Assembly (NCBI GenBank): GCA_002127285.1
Contig: NFUW01000001.1
Coordinates: 756,057-820,056 of the forward strand
Source: Chitinophagaceae bacterium IBVUCB1
GTDB lineage: Bacteria > Bacteroidota > Bacteroidia > Chitinophagales > Chitinophagaceae
Length of the DNA stretch: 64,000 nucleotides
Direction of reading: 5' to 3'
Shown piece after piece: positions 42,801-50,783 of the stretch (its first letter is position 1; every line of letters starts with the position of its first letter). The translations under genes and the position numbers were made by a program. Below the pieces are notes generated by a model, which was not told the DNA's origin, did not search any database, and worked only from the letters and a program-made list of their open reading frames with translations.

Positions 42801-43252
42801 ATATTTACATACAATATGGGGAATTCAGAAAAGTCAATATCATTTACCTCTGGCTGATTGGGCAGGTTTTTGGGTAAATCTACGCGAGCCTTATCAACCG
42901 CATCTTTTACTTCTCGTTTAGCCTCGGTTATTTTTACATCGGTATTGAATTCAATCATTACTACCGAGAAATCCTGAAATGAGTTGCTGGTAACTTTTTT
43001 AACCCCTGTAATGTTCTTTACCTGCTTTTCAATAGGTTTTGTAACAAGATTCTCCATGTTTTCCGGAGAAGTACCCGGGTAAATCGTTTGGACGATGATT
43101 TGCGGCATCTTTATTTCCGGAAACTGCTCTTTGGGCAGGTTCAGGTAAGTCATCAGGCCCGCAAGGGTTATGATAACCGTCAGTATATATATAGCCGTGC
43201 GATTGTCTATCGCCCAACTGGATGGTTTAAACTCTTTGAATACGTCTTTCAT
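39848..43252 (-). CDS. RND-family efflux permease (HAE1 type)
   Basis: A 1134-residue inner-membrane pump with the usual two-fold layout: one N-terminal helix, a large periplasmic loop, helices 2-6, a cytoplasmic link, helix 7, a second loop and helices 8-12. The proton-relay motif in helix 4 is 'LALGIVVDDAIVVIENTHR' with the paired Asp. 'FPEIKMPQIIVQTIYPGTSP' near residue 40-60 is the typical start of the pore domain, and 'GIVVRNGILLIEFMD' lies in helix 11. It exports drugs, dyes or lipids through the MFP and TolC partners. The long length fits the Bacteroidota branch. It is last in the operon, followed by a terminator. Confidence 0.95.
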   Translation of the reverse strand: MKDVFKEFKPSSWAIDNRTAIYILTVIITLAGLMTYLNLPKEQFPEIKMPQIIVQTIYPGTSPENMENLVTKPIEKQVKNITGVKKVTSNSFQDFSVVMIEFNTDVKITEAKREVKDAVDKARVDLPKNLPNQPEVNDIDFSEFPILYVNISGNYDLNRLKKYADKVKDNIEDLKQIKRADMVGALEREIQINVDMYKMAASGFTFGDIENAVAYENITSTPGQVSMNNQKRILTVRNEFKSAEQIGNLIVKNQHGRALYLKDLADVVDNFEEQISYARLDNKNVITLNVIKAKGQNLIEASDNIQELITKMKADELPKDLDIVITGDQSDQTRHTLEDLVNTIIIGFILVTIILMFFMGVTNALFVAMSVPLSCAVAFLVMPGIDFTLNMIVLFSFLLALGIVVDDAIVVIENTHRVFDNGKMDIKRAAKLATGEVFLPVLSGTATTLMPFIPLAFWDGLIGSFMFFLPVTLIITLVASLLVAYIINPVFAVDFMKPHKPNDDGKRRWSKRDKIVMIIFLSLAALCYISQAWGMANFIILIYLFVLLEKFVLERWIQKFQNKTWPAFKEWYLRWLRRALNKPHHTFWGSIGIVFVSFFVFIKWGPTPVFFPSGEPNFAYVYLNMPVGTDQAYTNTVLMNLEEKVNKALDIDPAKGKKNPIVKSVIANVTVGAVDPTSGEVGNFPNKGRITVAFVKYADRHGVSSSMYLDKIRASVKGVPGAEVTVDKEQGGPPQQKPVLIEIKGDNLDSLVATSERLNKYLSKKQIPGVEALQSDFQANKPEIVFDLDRERMNSEGISTGQVVMNLRTAVFGKEISRFRDANDDYPITLRLKKDQREDIDAVRNMPMIFRDMGMGGMIREVPVSSFADIRYDNTYGGIKRKDQKRIISLSSNVLTDYNPNEVVAAVQREIDNFSAPAGVTIKMGGQQEDQAETMGFLGKAMLISVGLIFLTLIIQFNSFSRTIVIMSEIILSWAGVFLMTTIVRNDFSIVMSGIGMVALAGIVVRNGILLIEFMDLMLKDGMEPYDAIVEAGRTRMTPVLLTATAAILGLIPLGVGLNIDFASFLTTFNPHIYFGGDSVAFWGPLAWTMIYGLSFATFLTLILVPVMMLLSFRFKARIKRWREKFSASIQDNE

Positions 43253-43290
43253 TGAACTGTCTTTTACTGTTGGTGAAATAAATAGGATGC

Positions 43291-44394
43291 TTATTCAACG
43301 TTTATCAAATCGCCATCATCCAAGTCGGCATAACCAGCTGTAATAACCCTATCACCTTCGTGCAGACCATCAATAATTTCTACCATCCCATTTGAGTTAC
43401 GACCTTGTTTTACAGCTACAGCTTTTGCCTTATTGCCATCTGCAATAAATAATACCTCTCCTGCAGCTGTATTTTGTATTACCGATACCGGTACTGCAAT
43501 GGCCTTGCTATTCTGGTAGTTAATTATCTGCATTTTACAGCTCATATTTGGGTTTAACTTGCTATTGCTGCCAAGCCTAACTTCTACCTGAAAGGCGCGT
43601 GATACCGGGTCAACTGCTTTTGCTACATAGCTTAGCTTTGTTTTCATGGTATCTTTCATATCAGCAAAAATCAGGTTTACCTGATTACCATCCTGCACCT
43701 TACCAAGATAGTTTTCGCCCAGATTGGCCTGTACTTTTAATGCTTCAAAGTTTACAACACGAATACCTGTCATACCAGGAGAAGCCATATCACCTTCTTT
43801 AATGCTGATTGCATCTACAGTACCATTTATCGGAGATTTTATTGTGTACATACCGCGCTGTGCTACCAATGCTGCCTTCTGCTTTGAAGTTGCTTCATAT
43901 TGTGTTTTAGCAGACATCAGTTGTACTTCTGTTCCTATGTTTTGTGCCCATAATTTTTGTTGCTTTTCATACAGTGATTTATACAAATCCACCTGAGCAT
44001 CTATTGACCTGATTTGTTGTTCCACTGCTGCAGCATCAAGTATAGCAAGCGTTTGCCCTTTACCAACCCTTTGACCTACCCTTACTAATATTTTTTCTAC
44101 TGAGCCGGGTGCTTGTGGCGTAGCTAGTACATTTTGCTCGCCGTTTACAGCGGCTTGTACTTCCACATAGGCATTAAATACTTGCGGTGTGGCTACCATT
44201 ACGGATACAGCTGTTGCCTTGCCCGGTTTGTTTTTATTTACTTCGGCTTCCAGCTTGGCAATTTTTTCGTCAAGTGTTGCTCGTTCTTTTTTCATTTTAG
44301 CAAGCTCTGCCTCGTTTTGCTTGCTTTTGTCGCCCCCGCCACAAGCCGCCAAAACGATGGTAGATAACATTATCAGATAAAGTGTGTGTTTCAT
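43291..44394 (-). CDS. RND efflux periplasmic adaptor (MFP) lipoprotein
   Basis: A 367-residue membrane-fusion protein with a lipoprotein signal ('LAACGGGDKS', Cys18). A coiled coil (about 28-55) follows, then the biotinyl-lipoyl-like half 'GSVEKILVRVGQRVGKGQTL' and its mate 'YTIKSPINGTVDAISIKEGD', flanking a helical hairpin (about 115-170). The beta-barrel and membrane-proximal domains end with 'IDGLHEGDRVITAGYADLDD'. It joins the RND pump to TolC across the periplasm. It lies 38 bp upstream of the permease gene and 48 bp downstream of the tolC-like gene. Confidence 0.94.
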   Translation of the reverse strand: MKHTLYLIMLSTIVLAACGGGDKSKQNEAELAKMKKERATLDEKIAKLEAEVNKNKPGKATAVSVMVATPQVFNAYVEVQAAVNGEQNVLATPQAPGSVEKILVRVGQRVGKGQTLAILDAAAVEQQIRSIDAQVDLYKSLYEKQQKLWAQNIGTEVQLMSAKTQYEATSKQKAALVAQRGMYTIKSPINGTVDAISIKEGDMASPGMTGIRVVNFEALKVQANLGENYLGKVQDGNQVNLIFADMKDTMKTKLSYVAKAVDPVSRAFQVEVRLGSNSKLNPNMSCKMQIINYQNSKAIAVPVSVIQNTAAGEVLFIADGNKAKAVAVKQGRNSNGMVEIIDGLHEGDRVITAGYADLDDGDLINVE

Positions 44395-44442
44395 GCTATT
44401 GTTATTATAATGAGTTGATGAAGATTGTTGATTATTATTAAA

Positions 44443-45828
44443 TTAAAGTTCTCCTAATGCTTTTTGAAGATCGATACGTGTATTTATCACATCGTATAAC
44501 GCACTGAAGTAGTTGGTCTGCGCCTCTTTTAATGCAGATTCTGCATTCATTACTTCAAGATTTGAGCCGATGCCTTCTTTATATTTTATTTGCGAAGTAT
44601 GGTACACTTCTTCAGCAAGTTTCATATTCTTACGTTGGTTATCTAATGATGAAATATTGCTTTCAAAGCTTATTCTCGCGCTTTCTTTTTCCATTTCTAA
44701 TGCATATTTCAGGTTTTCGATGTCGTTCTCATTTTTTTCAAGCGCGTATTTTGATTGCAACATTTTATTCCTTCGTTGCATACCATCAAATACAGGAATA
44801 GTTAGTTTTATGCCCAGTAATGCAGAGCGTTGCCATTTGTCAGCATCATCAAACAAATTCTTGGAATTGAACATTGTGTAACCATAATTTCCGAAAGCAA
44901 CAAGTGTAGGCAATCCACCTAATTTATATCGTTTCAAATCATACCTATACAATTTATTTTGTATTTGCATTAGTTGAAACTCTTTTCTTTTCTCAAAATC
45001 TAATGAATGTGTCAGTATTTCTTTATCTATATAAGAGTCAGAAAGTGTATCGGTTAGTGAAATTAGCCTGTCTAACGGCATACCTATCTGGAATTTTAAA
45101 GCCATATAAGTCAGATCAACCAATTGTTTTACTCTGTTTTCCTCAGTTTTGAGGTTTGTGAGTGCAATTGTTACACGGTCTACATCCAGTTTTTCTGCAA
45201 AGCCGGTTTCAAATATGGCTTTTGTTTCCTTTTCCAGTTGTGTTATCCTTGTAACATTTTGGTCTAATAGACCCTTCCTTTTTTCGGCAATCAGCACATT
45301 ATAGTATGCTTTTATTACAGCTACTCTCAATTGTTCCTCGGTAAGATCAAGGCTTTTCTGAGCCAATTCTTCCAAACGTTTTCTTGCCTGCAGCGCAACC
45401 ATTACACCAGGATCAAACAGGATTTGTGAAACTTCTGCTTGTGGATTTGTTGTCCATTTTGGCTGAAATGCCAATGATATTATATCAGGCGATGTGGTAT
45501 TCTGATTTATTACAGATGGGTCTACCAGGTTATCGCCACGACCTGTGCCTATCACACCAAACTTGATAAAATTAGGGACATCGAATGCTGCCACCAATGG
45601 AGCGTAATTTATACCTCCAGACAACTTTAAGTTTGGTAATGCTAAACCTGTAACTTCCTTATTTCTTGCAAGTGAAGATTTCTGGTCAAGCCTGGCATTT
45701 TTCATTTTTGCCTGATGTTTAAGCGCGTACGCTATGCAATCATCAAGGCTAAGTTTATTTTCCTGCCCGTACATGGCTACGGGTAGCAGGCATAGTGCTA
45801 ATGTGGTACTGTATAGTAATCGCCTCAT
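44443..45828 (-). CDS. TolC family outer-membrane efflux protein
   Basis: A 461-residue protein with signal peptide 'MRRLLYSTTLALCLLPVAMY' and the two OEP repeats. The first repeat has 'SLDDCIAYALKHQAKMKNAR' and 'LTEEQLRVAVIKAYYNVLIA', the second has 'MEKESARISFESNISSLDNQ' and 'GSNLEVMNAESALKEAQTNY'. It forms the trimeric outer-membrane channel of the efflux system. Its start overlaps the tetR gene stop by 4 bp, so regulator and channel are coupled. Confidence 0.94.
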   Translation of the reverse strand: MRRLLYSTTLALCLLPVAMYGQENKLSLDDCIAYALKHQAKMKNARLDQKSSLARNKEVTGLALPNLKLSGGINYAPLVAAFDVPNFIKFGVIGTGRGDNLVDPSVINQNTTSPDIISLAFQPKWTTNPQAEVSQILFDPGVMVALQARKRLEELAQKSLDLTEEQLRVAVIKAYYNVLIAEKRKGLLDQNVTRITQLEKETKAIFETGFAEKLDVDRVTIALTNLKTEENRVKQLVDLTYMALKFQIGMPLDRLISLTDTLSDSYIDKEILTHSLDFEKRKEFQLMQIQNKLYRYDLKRYKLGGLPTLVAFGNYGYTMFNSKNLFDDADKWQRSALLGIKLTIPVFDGMQRRNKMLQSKYALEKNENDIENLKYALEMEKESARISFESNISSLDNQRKNMKLAEEVYHTSQIKYKEGIGSNLEVMNAESALKEAQTNYFSALYDVINTRIDLQKALGEL

Positions 45829-46451
45829 AATTTAGAAACTTGCTTTAAGTATTGTTCTTTATATTTATGATATAGTTTTTCGCCTTTGGGTGTCATGATG
45901 CCGTACAGAAAGTGTTCGCTCACTTCGTGCATTACAAATTGCAAATCGTTTCGGGTATTTACCATCAGATTGGGGTGCAGCACCAACATAGATATTTCCA
46001 TGCGGTAGCGCGCCATAAAATCGGCATTCAACCCATCGCGATACAAGCCCTCTTCCATACCCCTTATGATGTTGTTCTTTATCGCCTCAATATCTTTATC
46101 CAGCATATTGGCTTTGAATTTTTTGAACGCTTCAGGGTAGTAGCGTTCCAGTTCCAGCATGCCGAGTGGGTTCATATTACTCAGCACTTGGTCGAACATG
46201 CCCATGATGCGCACAAAACCCTCAATGGCGTTTTCTGATTGTTCCAGAATACTGATGCAGCTCTCTGATACACTGCACTGAAACCATGTGATTGCTTCGT
46301 TTACAACTTCGTTCTTGTTGGCAAAGTGCTGATAGAGGGTTTTCTTAGAAATACCCGCCCTTCTCGCTATATCATCCATCGTAATTGTCTTAAAGCCATA
46401 TTGCCTGAACAATTCCGCGGACGCACTGAGTATTTTTGTTAGTGTCTCCAT
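45825..46451 (-). CDS. TetR/AcrR family repressor of efflux operon
   Basis: A 208-residue regulator. The N-terminal helix-turn-helix is 'ITMDDIARRAGISKKTLYQH' (about 22-41) followed by 'FANKNEV', the canonical TetR pattern. The C-terminal ligand domain is all helical. As first gene of the efflux operon it probably represses its own promoter, where a 28-bp inverted repeat lies between the -33 and -7 zones. The -7 box ends 10 bp before the ATG, so the transcript leader would be only a few bases long. Confidence 0.93.
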   Translation of the reverse strand: METLTKILSASAELFRQYGFKTITMDDIARRAGISKKTLYQHFANKNEVVNEAITWFQCSVSESCISILEQSENAIEGFVRIMGMFDQVLSNMNPLGMLELERYYPEAFKKFKANMLDKDIEAIKNNIIRGMEEGLYRDGLNADFMARYRMEISMLVLHPNLMVNTRNDLQFVMHEVSEHFLYGIMTPKGEKLYHKYKEQYLKQVSKL

Positions 46452-46461
46452 AAATCGGGCA

Positions 46462-46469
46462 CAAAACTA
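46462..46469 (-). promoter_or_regulatory. -7 box of efflux operon promoter
   Basis: The complement reads TAGTTTTG, a full TAnnTTTG match, 10 bp before the tetR ATG. The 28-bp palindrome lies directly upstream, where RNA polymerase must bind. Confidence 0.6.
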
Positions 46470-46470
46470 T

Positions 46471-46498
46471 GGAAACGTTTTTTATAAAAAATGTTTCC
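46471..46498. promoter_or_regulatory. TetR operator palindrome
   Basis: A 28-bp inverted repeat with 13-bp half sites GGAAACGTTTTTT and AAAAAATGTTTCC around a central AT. Only one of 13 pairs mismatches. It covers the -33/spacer zone of the efflux promoter next to the tetR gene, so it is the likely repressor binding site. Confidence 0.75.
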
Positions 46499-46630
46499 TG
46501 CGTATATTTTGTTTCTATACCGTCTATCAATAAAACATATAGCACCTTGTTTATTAGCATTTTACAGATGTAAGTACTTCCGCATTTCTCTTTTGATTAA
46601 TAATTATTAGCTTTATTCAAAATCTATATT

Positions 46631-47062
46631 ATGGGATTCCTTCAGGATTTTAAAGCATTTGCCATGCGTGGCAATGTGATGGACCTTGCGGTGGGTGTGG
46701 TTATTGGCGGGGCTTTTGGCAAAATCGTTACCGCAATGGTAGATGATATTTTGATGCCGATAATTGGTATGGCTACAGGCGGCCAAAAATTTGATGACAA
46801 ATTTATGGTGCTTAAAGCTGCTAAAGACGGAGATGTGTATGCCTCACTATCGCAGGCAAAAGAAGCTGGCGCCAACGTGTTTGCCTATGGCCATTTTATA
46901 CAAACAATAGTAGATTTTCTTATTATAGCTTTCTGCATATTCCTGGTAGTACGTACTATGGCACGTATGCAGAAGAAGCAGGAAGAGGCACCTGCTGCAC
47001 CTGCAGAGCCATCGAGCACAGACAAGTTGTTGATGGAAATCAGGGATGCTTTAAAGAAATAA
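46631..47062 (+). CDS. mscL: Large-conductance mechanosensitive channel
   Basis: A 143-residue channel protein. The first transmembrane helix has the pore signature 'VMDLAVGVVIGGAFGKIVTA' followed by 'MVDDILMPIIGMATGG'. The periplasmic loop lies at about 45-80, the second helix is 'FIQTIVDFLIIAFCIFLVVR' (about 90-110), and a short cytoplasmic helix ends the protein ('TDKLLMEIRDALKK'). It opens under membrane tension to release solutes during osmotic downshock. It is divergent from the efflux operon and apparently monocistronic. Confidence 0.95.
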   Translation: MGFLQDFKAFAMRGNVMDLAVGVVIGGAFGKIVTAMVDDILMPIIGMATGGQKFDDKFMVLKAAKDGDVYASLSQAKEAGANVFAYGHFIQTIVDFLIIAFCIFLVVRTMARMQKKQEEAPAAPAEPSSTDKLLMEIRDALKK

Positions 47063-47139
47063 GTATCTTTTGGAGTAAAGTTTTTGTGGCATAAAAGCGA
47101 TTAATTACGCATTTTTGTGCCATAGCTCGGCATTTGTTT

Positions 47140-47901
47140 ATGGCTACAGGCAAAATATATCAGGATCTCGTTACTATGAAGCGGCAAAACCGTAGTGGCT
47201 TTGCTGTATTGATAGACCCTGATAAAGTAGCCCCTGCCGATATGAAATACCTTGCCCAGCTCTGCAACGACGCGGTGGTAGATTATGTGCTGATGGGTGG
47301 TAGCCTTGTGGTAGCTGATAATTTAGAGGCTTGCATTCAGCGTTTTAAAGCAGAAAGCGATATACCTGTTATATTATTTCCCGGAAGCCCGGCTCAGGTT
47401 ACACCGTATGCAGATGCTTTATTGTACCTGTCTCTTATTTCGGGCAGAAATCCTGAGCTATTGATTGGTCAGCATGTTGTATCTGCTCCAGCCGTCAAAG
47501 CTAGTGGACTGGAAGTTATCTCAACAGGGTATATGGTGATAGATGGCGGCACTCCTACTACAGTATCGTACATGAGCCATGCCGCACCTATACCGGCTAA
47601 TAAACCAGACATAGCTCTATGCACTGCTTGGGCGGGCGAACTACAAGGCAAGCACATTATATATATGGATGCGGGTAGCGGTGCCAAAAACCCTATTAGT
47701 AAAGAGATGATACATACGGTAAGCAACCGTATAGAGATACCCTTGTTTGTAGGTGGTGGCATACACACCCCCGAAAAAGTATATGAAAACTGCAACGCAG
47801 GTGCTAATATAATAGTAGTTGGCAATGCTATAGAACGCGACCCCATGCTGATACGCGACCTTTCTCAGGCTACCAAAGCCGCTACATCTACGGTAGAATA
47901 A
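47140..47901 (+). CDS. Geranylgeranylglyceryl/heptaprenylglyceryl phosphate synthase
   Basis: A 253-residue TIM-barrel enzyme of the PcrB/GGGPS family. Phosphate and metal-binding motifs are 'GFAVLIDPDKVAPADM', 'YVLMGGSLVVADN' and 'LFPGSPAQVTPYADALLYL'. 'STGYMVIDGGTPTTVSYM' and 'PLFVGGGIHTPEKVYENC' and 'VVGNAIERDP' are the remaining conserved blocks. It joins glycerol-1-phosphate to a polyprenyl diphosphate by an ether bond, a reaction characteristic of archaeal lipids but also found in some Bacteroidota. The ATG at 47140 is preferred to an in-frame TTG 6 bp earlier. No glycerol-1-phosphate dehydrogenase is nearby. Confidence 0.92.
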   Translation: MATGKIYQDLVTMKRQNRSGFAVLIDPDKVAPADMKYLAQLCNDAVVDYVLMGGSLVVADNLEACIQRFKAESDIPVILFPGSPAQVTPYADALLYLSLISGRNPELLIGQHVVSAPAVKASGLEVISTGYMVIDGGTPTTVSYMSHAAPIPANKPDIALCTAWAGELQGKHIIYMDAGSGAKNPISKEMIHTVSNRIEIPLFVGGGIHTPEKVYENCNAGANIIVVGNAIERDPMLIRDLSQATKAATSTVE

Positions 47902-47919
47902 GTATTTATAGGCTGATTT

Positions 47920-47963
47920 GTTAATTGCTGGTTAACCACTTGTCAATAGGGGGTTAACAAGCC
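47920..47963. repeat. Four 11-bp-spaced GTYAAY direct repeats
   Basis: GTTAAT at 47920, GTTAAC at 47931, GTCAAT at 47942 and GTTAAC at 47953 start at exact 11-bp steps, about one helical turn. The last one ends 12 bp before the -33 element of the next gene. The two GTTAAC boxes are 22 bp apart, which resembles the direct-repeat sites of LytTR response regulators. Likely an activator-binding site; the protein is unknown. Confidence 0.5.
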
Positions 47964-47970
47964 CTGATTT

Positions 47971-48003
47971 TTTGGCAATGGGGTGCTGATGATAGCATCT
48001 TTG
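47971..48003 (+). promoter_or_regulatory. Promoter of small exported protein gene
   Basis: TTTG at 47971-47974, a 21-bp spacer and CATCTTTG at 47996-48003 (7 of 8 with TAnnTTTG). The following 55-nt leader is rich in A and C with almost no G, a pattern common before strongly expressed Bacteroidota genes. Confidence 0.5.
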
Positions 48004-48058
48004 CATCATCAAACGAACAAACAAAAACAAATCAATCAAATTAAAACAAACAAAAATT

Positions 48059-48610
48059 ATGAAAAAGGTAATTGCAATCATCGCTCTGGGTATCACTGGT
48101 TTTGCTGCTAAAGCACAGTCTCCTTCATCTACTGCTACACAAACAGTTAACCTGAACCTGAGCAACGCAATCGAATTGACATTCACAGGGTCTGGTACTG
48201 CTACAGGTGCTGCTGTTAACTTAGCTTTCAACACAGTAAACGACTACGCAAACGGTGTAGCATCATCTGAACAAACTTTACGTGTACGTTCTAACCGCCG
48301 TTTCGGTGTAACGGTTCGTACCAACAATGCAAACTTTACATATACTGGTGCTGTAACACCTGCTCCTGTAATGCCTGTAAGCGGTGTATTGAGCCTGAAA
48401 GTAGGTGGTAACACAACTGGCGGAACTGTAGCAAGCCCTTTCAGCACAAGTGCATATAGCGGTCTTAGCGCTACAGCAGCTAACCTGATAACAAACGCTG
48501 CAAATGGTGGCAATCAGACATTCGGTGTGCTGTACCAAGCACAGCCTGGCTTTGCTTACCCTGCTGGTACTTATACGGTAGATGTGGTTTATACTGCTAC
48601 ACAGCTTTAA
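48059..48610 (+). CDS. Small exported beta-sandwich protein
   Basis: A 183-residue protein with signal peptide 'MKKVIAIIALGITGFAAKAQ'. The mature part is low in charge and rich in Thr, Ala, Asn and Gly, with a strand pattern such as 'TVNLNLSNAIELTFTGSG', 'RVRSNRRFGVTVRTNNANFT' and 'AYPAGTYTVDVVYTATQL'. The final strand is reminiscent of pilin-like or DUF4402/WxL-type beta-sandwich surface proteins ('YPAGTYTVDVVYT'). I cannot name the family securely. A strong promoter with a periodic upstream site, an A-rich leader and a perfect terminator suggest an abundant, regulated, monocistronic product. Confidence 0.8.
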   Translation: MKKVIAIIALGITGFAAKAQSPSSTATQTVNLNLSNAIELTFTGSGTATGAAVNLAFNTVNDYANGVASSEQTLRVRSNRRFGVTVRTNNANFTYTGAVTPAPVMPVSGVLSLKVGGNTTGGTVASPFSTSAYSGLSATAANLITNAANGGNQTFGVLYQAQPGFAYPAGTYTVDVVYTATQL

Positions 48611-48631
48611 TAGGAATACATAATCAGATAT

Positions 48632-48667
48632 AAAGCAAAGCGTCCTTACGGGGACGCTTTGCTTTTT
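48632..48667 (+). terminator. Terminator of small exported protein gene
   Basis: A perfect 14-bp stem, AAAGCAAAGCGTCC pairing with GGACGCTTTGCTTT, loop TTACGG, followed by further T. The strongest terminator in the window. Confidence 0.92.
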
Positions 48668-48694
48668 GTATTTAGTAGTTACTTTTACCATGCA

Positions 48695-49279
48695 ATGCTG
48701 AAAGCGTATTATCAACAAAGTATTATAGAAGCAGGCTGCGATGAAGCTGGCAGGGGTTGCCTTGCGGGGCCAGTATTTGCTGCCGCTGTAATACTACCTA
48801 CCAGCTTTCACCATCCATTACTCAACGACAGCAAAAAACTATCTGAAAAAGACAGGAACATATTGCGCCCTATTATTGAGGCAAATGCAATTGCATGGGC
48901 TGTAGCGCAGGTGAGCGAAACCGAAATAGACGACATTAATATATTGAAAGCATCTTTCAAAGCTATGCACCATGCTATAGATGCGCTCTCTGTAAAACCA
49001 ACATTATTGTTGATTGACGGCAATAGGTTTTCGCCTTATTTCGGCATACCGCATCAATGCATAGTAGGTGGCGATGGTAAATACGCCGCTATTGCCGCAG
49101 CTAGCATACTTGCCAAGACGCATAGGGATGAATACATGCTGCAAATTGATACCGAATTTCCAGCCTATGGCTGGAAAGACAATAAAGGATATGGCACGGG
49201 CAAACACTTATCTGCATTGAAAGAAATAGGCATGTGCAGGCATCACCGCAAAACATTCAAGTGGGATAAAACTGTTTAA
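48695..49279 (+). CDS. rnhB: Ribonuclease HII
   Basis: A 194-residue enzyme when started at 48695; an upstream TTG in frame lies in the preceding terminator and was rejected. The acidic catalytic set is visible: Asp16 and Glu17 in '[16 protein letters not shown]', a third Asp in '[10 protein letters not shown]' and a fourth in '[11 protein letters not shown]'. It removes RNA from RNA-DNA hybrids and single ribonucleotides from DNA. Length is normal for RnhB. Its stop overlaps the end of the convergent histidine-kinase gene by 4 bp. Confidence 0.95.
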   Translation: MLKAYYQQSIIEAGCDEAGRGCLAGPVFAAAVILPTSFHHPLLNDSKKLSEKDRNILRPIIEANAIAWAVAQVSETEIDDINILKASFKAMHHAIDALSVKPTLLLIDGNRFSPYFGIPHQCIVGGDGKYAAIAAASILAKTHRDEYMLQIDTEFPAYGWKDNKGYGTGKHLSALKEIGMCRHHRKTFKWDKTV

Positions 49280-50247
49280 GCAGTAAGCGGAAGTGTTATT
49301 TCAAACACACAACCCGTTGGCTTATTGTCTTGTATGGTAATTTTGCCGTTGTGCTGCTTCACTATTTTTGATGTGAGGTATAAACCTAAACCAGTGCCTT
49401 TCGACTTGCGGGTTTCTTCATTGCCTATTCTGTAAAACTTATTAAACACCTTTCCCTTTTCTGCATCAGGTATGCCGGGTCCATTATCGGCAATCTGCAA
49501 TATCGCATTCGAGCCTTTTACCTGCAAGCTGACATTTACCGGCTTATCTGCCGGTGTATATTTAACTGCGTTCTCTAATAGGTTATTTACCGCCATTTGC
49601 AGCAGCAATCTGTCCCCTTGCAGCCGGCAGCTATCCATCCCATTATCCGCAAACCTGTTGGGATACCTGAAAGCATAGTCTTTATAGCAGCTTTGTACCA
49701 ATTCATCCAGTTGCAAGGCTTCTCTTGCAGGCACATATTGCCTGCCTTCCATTTGCGATGCGATGAGCATATTATTGCAAAGGTCATTCAGTCTGTTGGC
49801 TTCCTTTACGCACCTATCTACCAGCAGAGATTTTTTTTCTTCGTCCAGCTTGTGGCGTTCAAGGGTTTGCAGGTTCAGCTTCATGGCTGCTATGGGCGAT
49901 TTCAATTCGTGTGTAACGGATAGCATAAAATTATTCTGCTGCCTCGACAAGCGTATGCTTCTGCGAAATGAACTATATACTACCGCCGCGCCAATCAATA
50001 TCACTAACAGAAATGTAGAGCCCTCGCCTATGTATTGTTTCTTACGTGTTTCCAGTTGCGATTGTAACTGTTGCAACTTTGTATTATACATTTCGGGGTA
50101 TATGGTGCTGTCCACCTCTGTTTTCAGAATGGCTACCCCTTGTTTGTATATCTCGTGGCTTTTTTCGTTGAGGCTGAAACCCCAAAACACAAGTGCTGCT
50201 ACCACGTAAGTAAGCAGTAATAAATGTACAGTAGTAAAAAAGCGCAT
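49276..50247 (-). CDS. Membrane sensor histidine kinase
   Basis: A 323-residue kinase with two membrane helices (about 7-25 and 77-93) around a short periplasmic segment. The H box is '[19 protein letters not shown]' with His113. The ATPase has N box '[17 protein letters not shown]', G1 '[18 protein letters not shown]' and G2 '[19 protein letters not shown]'. It should phosphorylate a response regulator in answer to an envelope signal. No regulator gene is adjacent, so it is an orphan here. The gldH gene lies 9 bp upstream on the same strand. Confidence 0.92.
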   Translation of the reverse strand: MRFFTTVHLLLLTYVVAALVFWGFSLNEKSHEIYKQGVAILKTEVDSTIYPEMYNTKLQQLQSQLETRKKQYIGEGSTFLLVILIGAAVVYSSFRRSIRLSRQQNNFMLSVTHELKSPIAAMKLNLQTLERHKLDEEKKSLLVDRCVKEANRLNDLCNNMLIASQMEGRQYVPAREALQLDELVQSCYKDYAFRYPNRFADNGMDSCRLQGDRLLLQMAVNNLLENAVKYTPADKPVNVSLQVKGSNAILQIADNGPGIPDAEKGKVFNKFYRIGNEETRKSKGTGLGLYLTSKIVKQHNGKITIQDNKPTGCVFEITLPLTA

Positions 50248-50256
50248 CGCGGGCTG

Positions 50257-50757
50257 TTATTGTGTACTAAAGTTACGCAACGGATGCTTTTCTACACGCA
50301 GCCCCACCTGCAGTACTTCGGGCAACGGGTTTACACGCATATTCTGCTCAAAGCGTATTTCCCACGTACCTTTTTTGCGCAGCATTACCGTATCACCGTC
50401 GTTGGATATGGGCATTCGCTGCTCCCAAATAGCACCCATGCCACGTCCCATCCATTTGCCACTGGGTTCAGCCAATGGTATTTCCAGCCTTGTTTTTTGA
50501 AATACGGTATCGCCGGGCTGTTTGGTATATACCCATAACCATATGTTAGAGTTGGGGTAGGCTTCTGTATGCCTGATGAGGAAAAACAAATTGTACCGTG
50601 CATTCGTATCAGTAACCTCAAACTTAAACGAAGGCTTGAAATTATATTGCCATGCATTCTGCGGTATCGAATACTCCTTTTGGTAAAGGGGCGATGGCGT
50701 GCATCCATTTAGCAGGATTGCGATGAAGCATAATATGATGATGTAGCTGCGCAACAT
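50257..50757 (-). CDS. gldH: Gliding motility lipoprotein GldH
   Basis: A 166-residue lipoprotein, with the signal ending at 'LLNGC' (Cys19). The GldH core is clear: 'NLFFLIRHTEAYPNSNIWLW' (about 55-74), 'GDTVFQKTRLEIPLAEPSGK' and 'WMGRGMGAIWEQRMPI', then a C-terminal 'LPEVLQVGLRVEKHP'. GldH is required for gliding motility and type IX function in Flavobacterium and is widespread in Bacteroidota, including non-gliding ones. It fits with the T9SS sorting domain at 12545-13255. It lies between the histidine kinase and yicC on the same strand. Confidence 0.9.
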   Translation of the reverse strand: MLRSYIIILCFIAILLNGCTPSPLYQKEYSIPQNAWQYNFKPSFKFEVTDTNARYNLFFLIRHTEAYPNSNIWLWVYTKQPGDTVFQKTRLEIPLAEPSGKWMGRGMGAIWEQRMPISNDGDTVMLRKKGTWEIRFEQNMRVNPLPEVLQVGLRVEKHPLRNFSTQ

Positions 50758-50783
50758 TATAAAATTAGTAATCAGCTTAAAAC

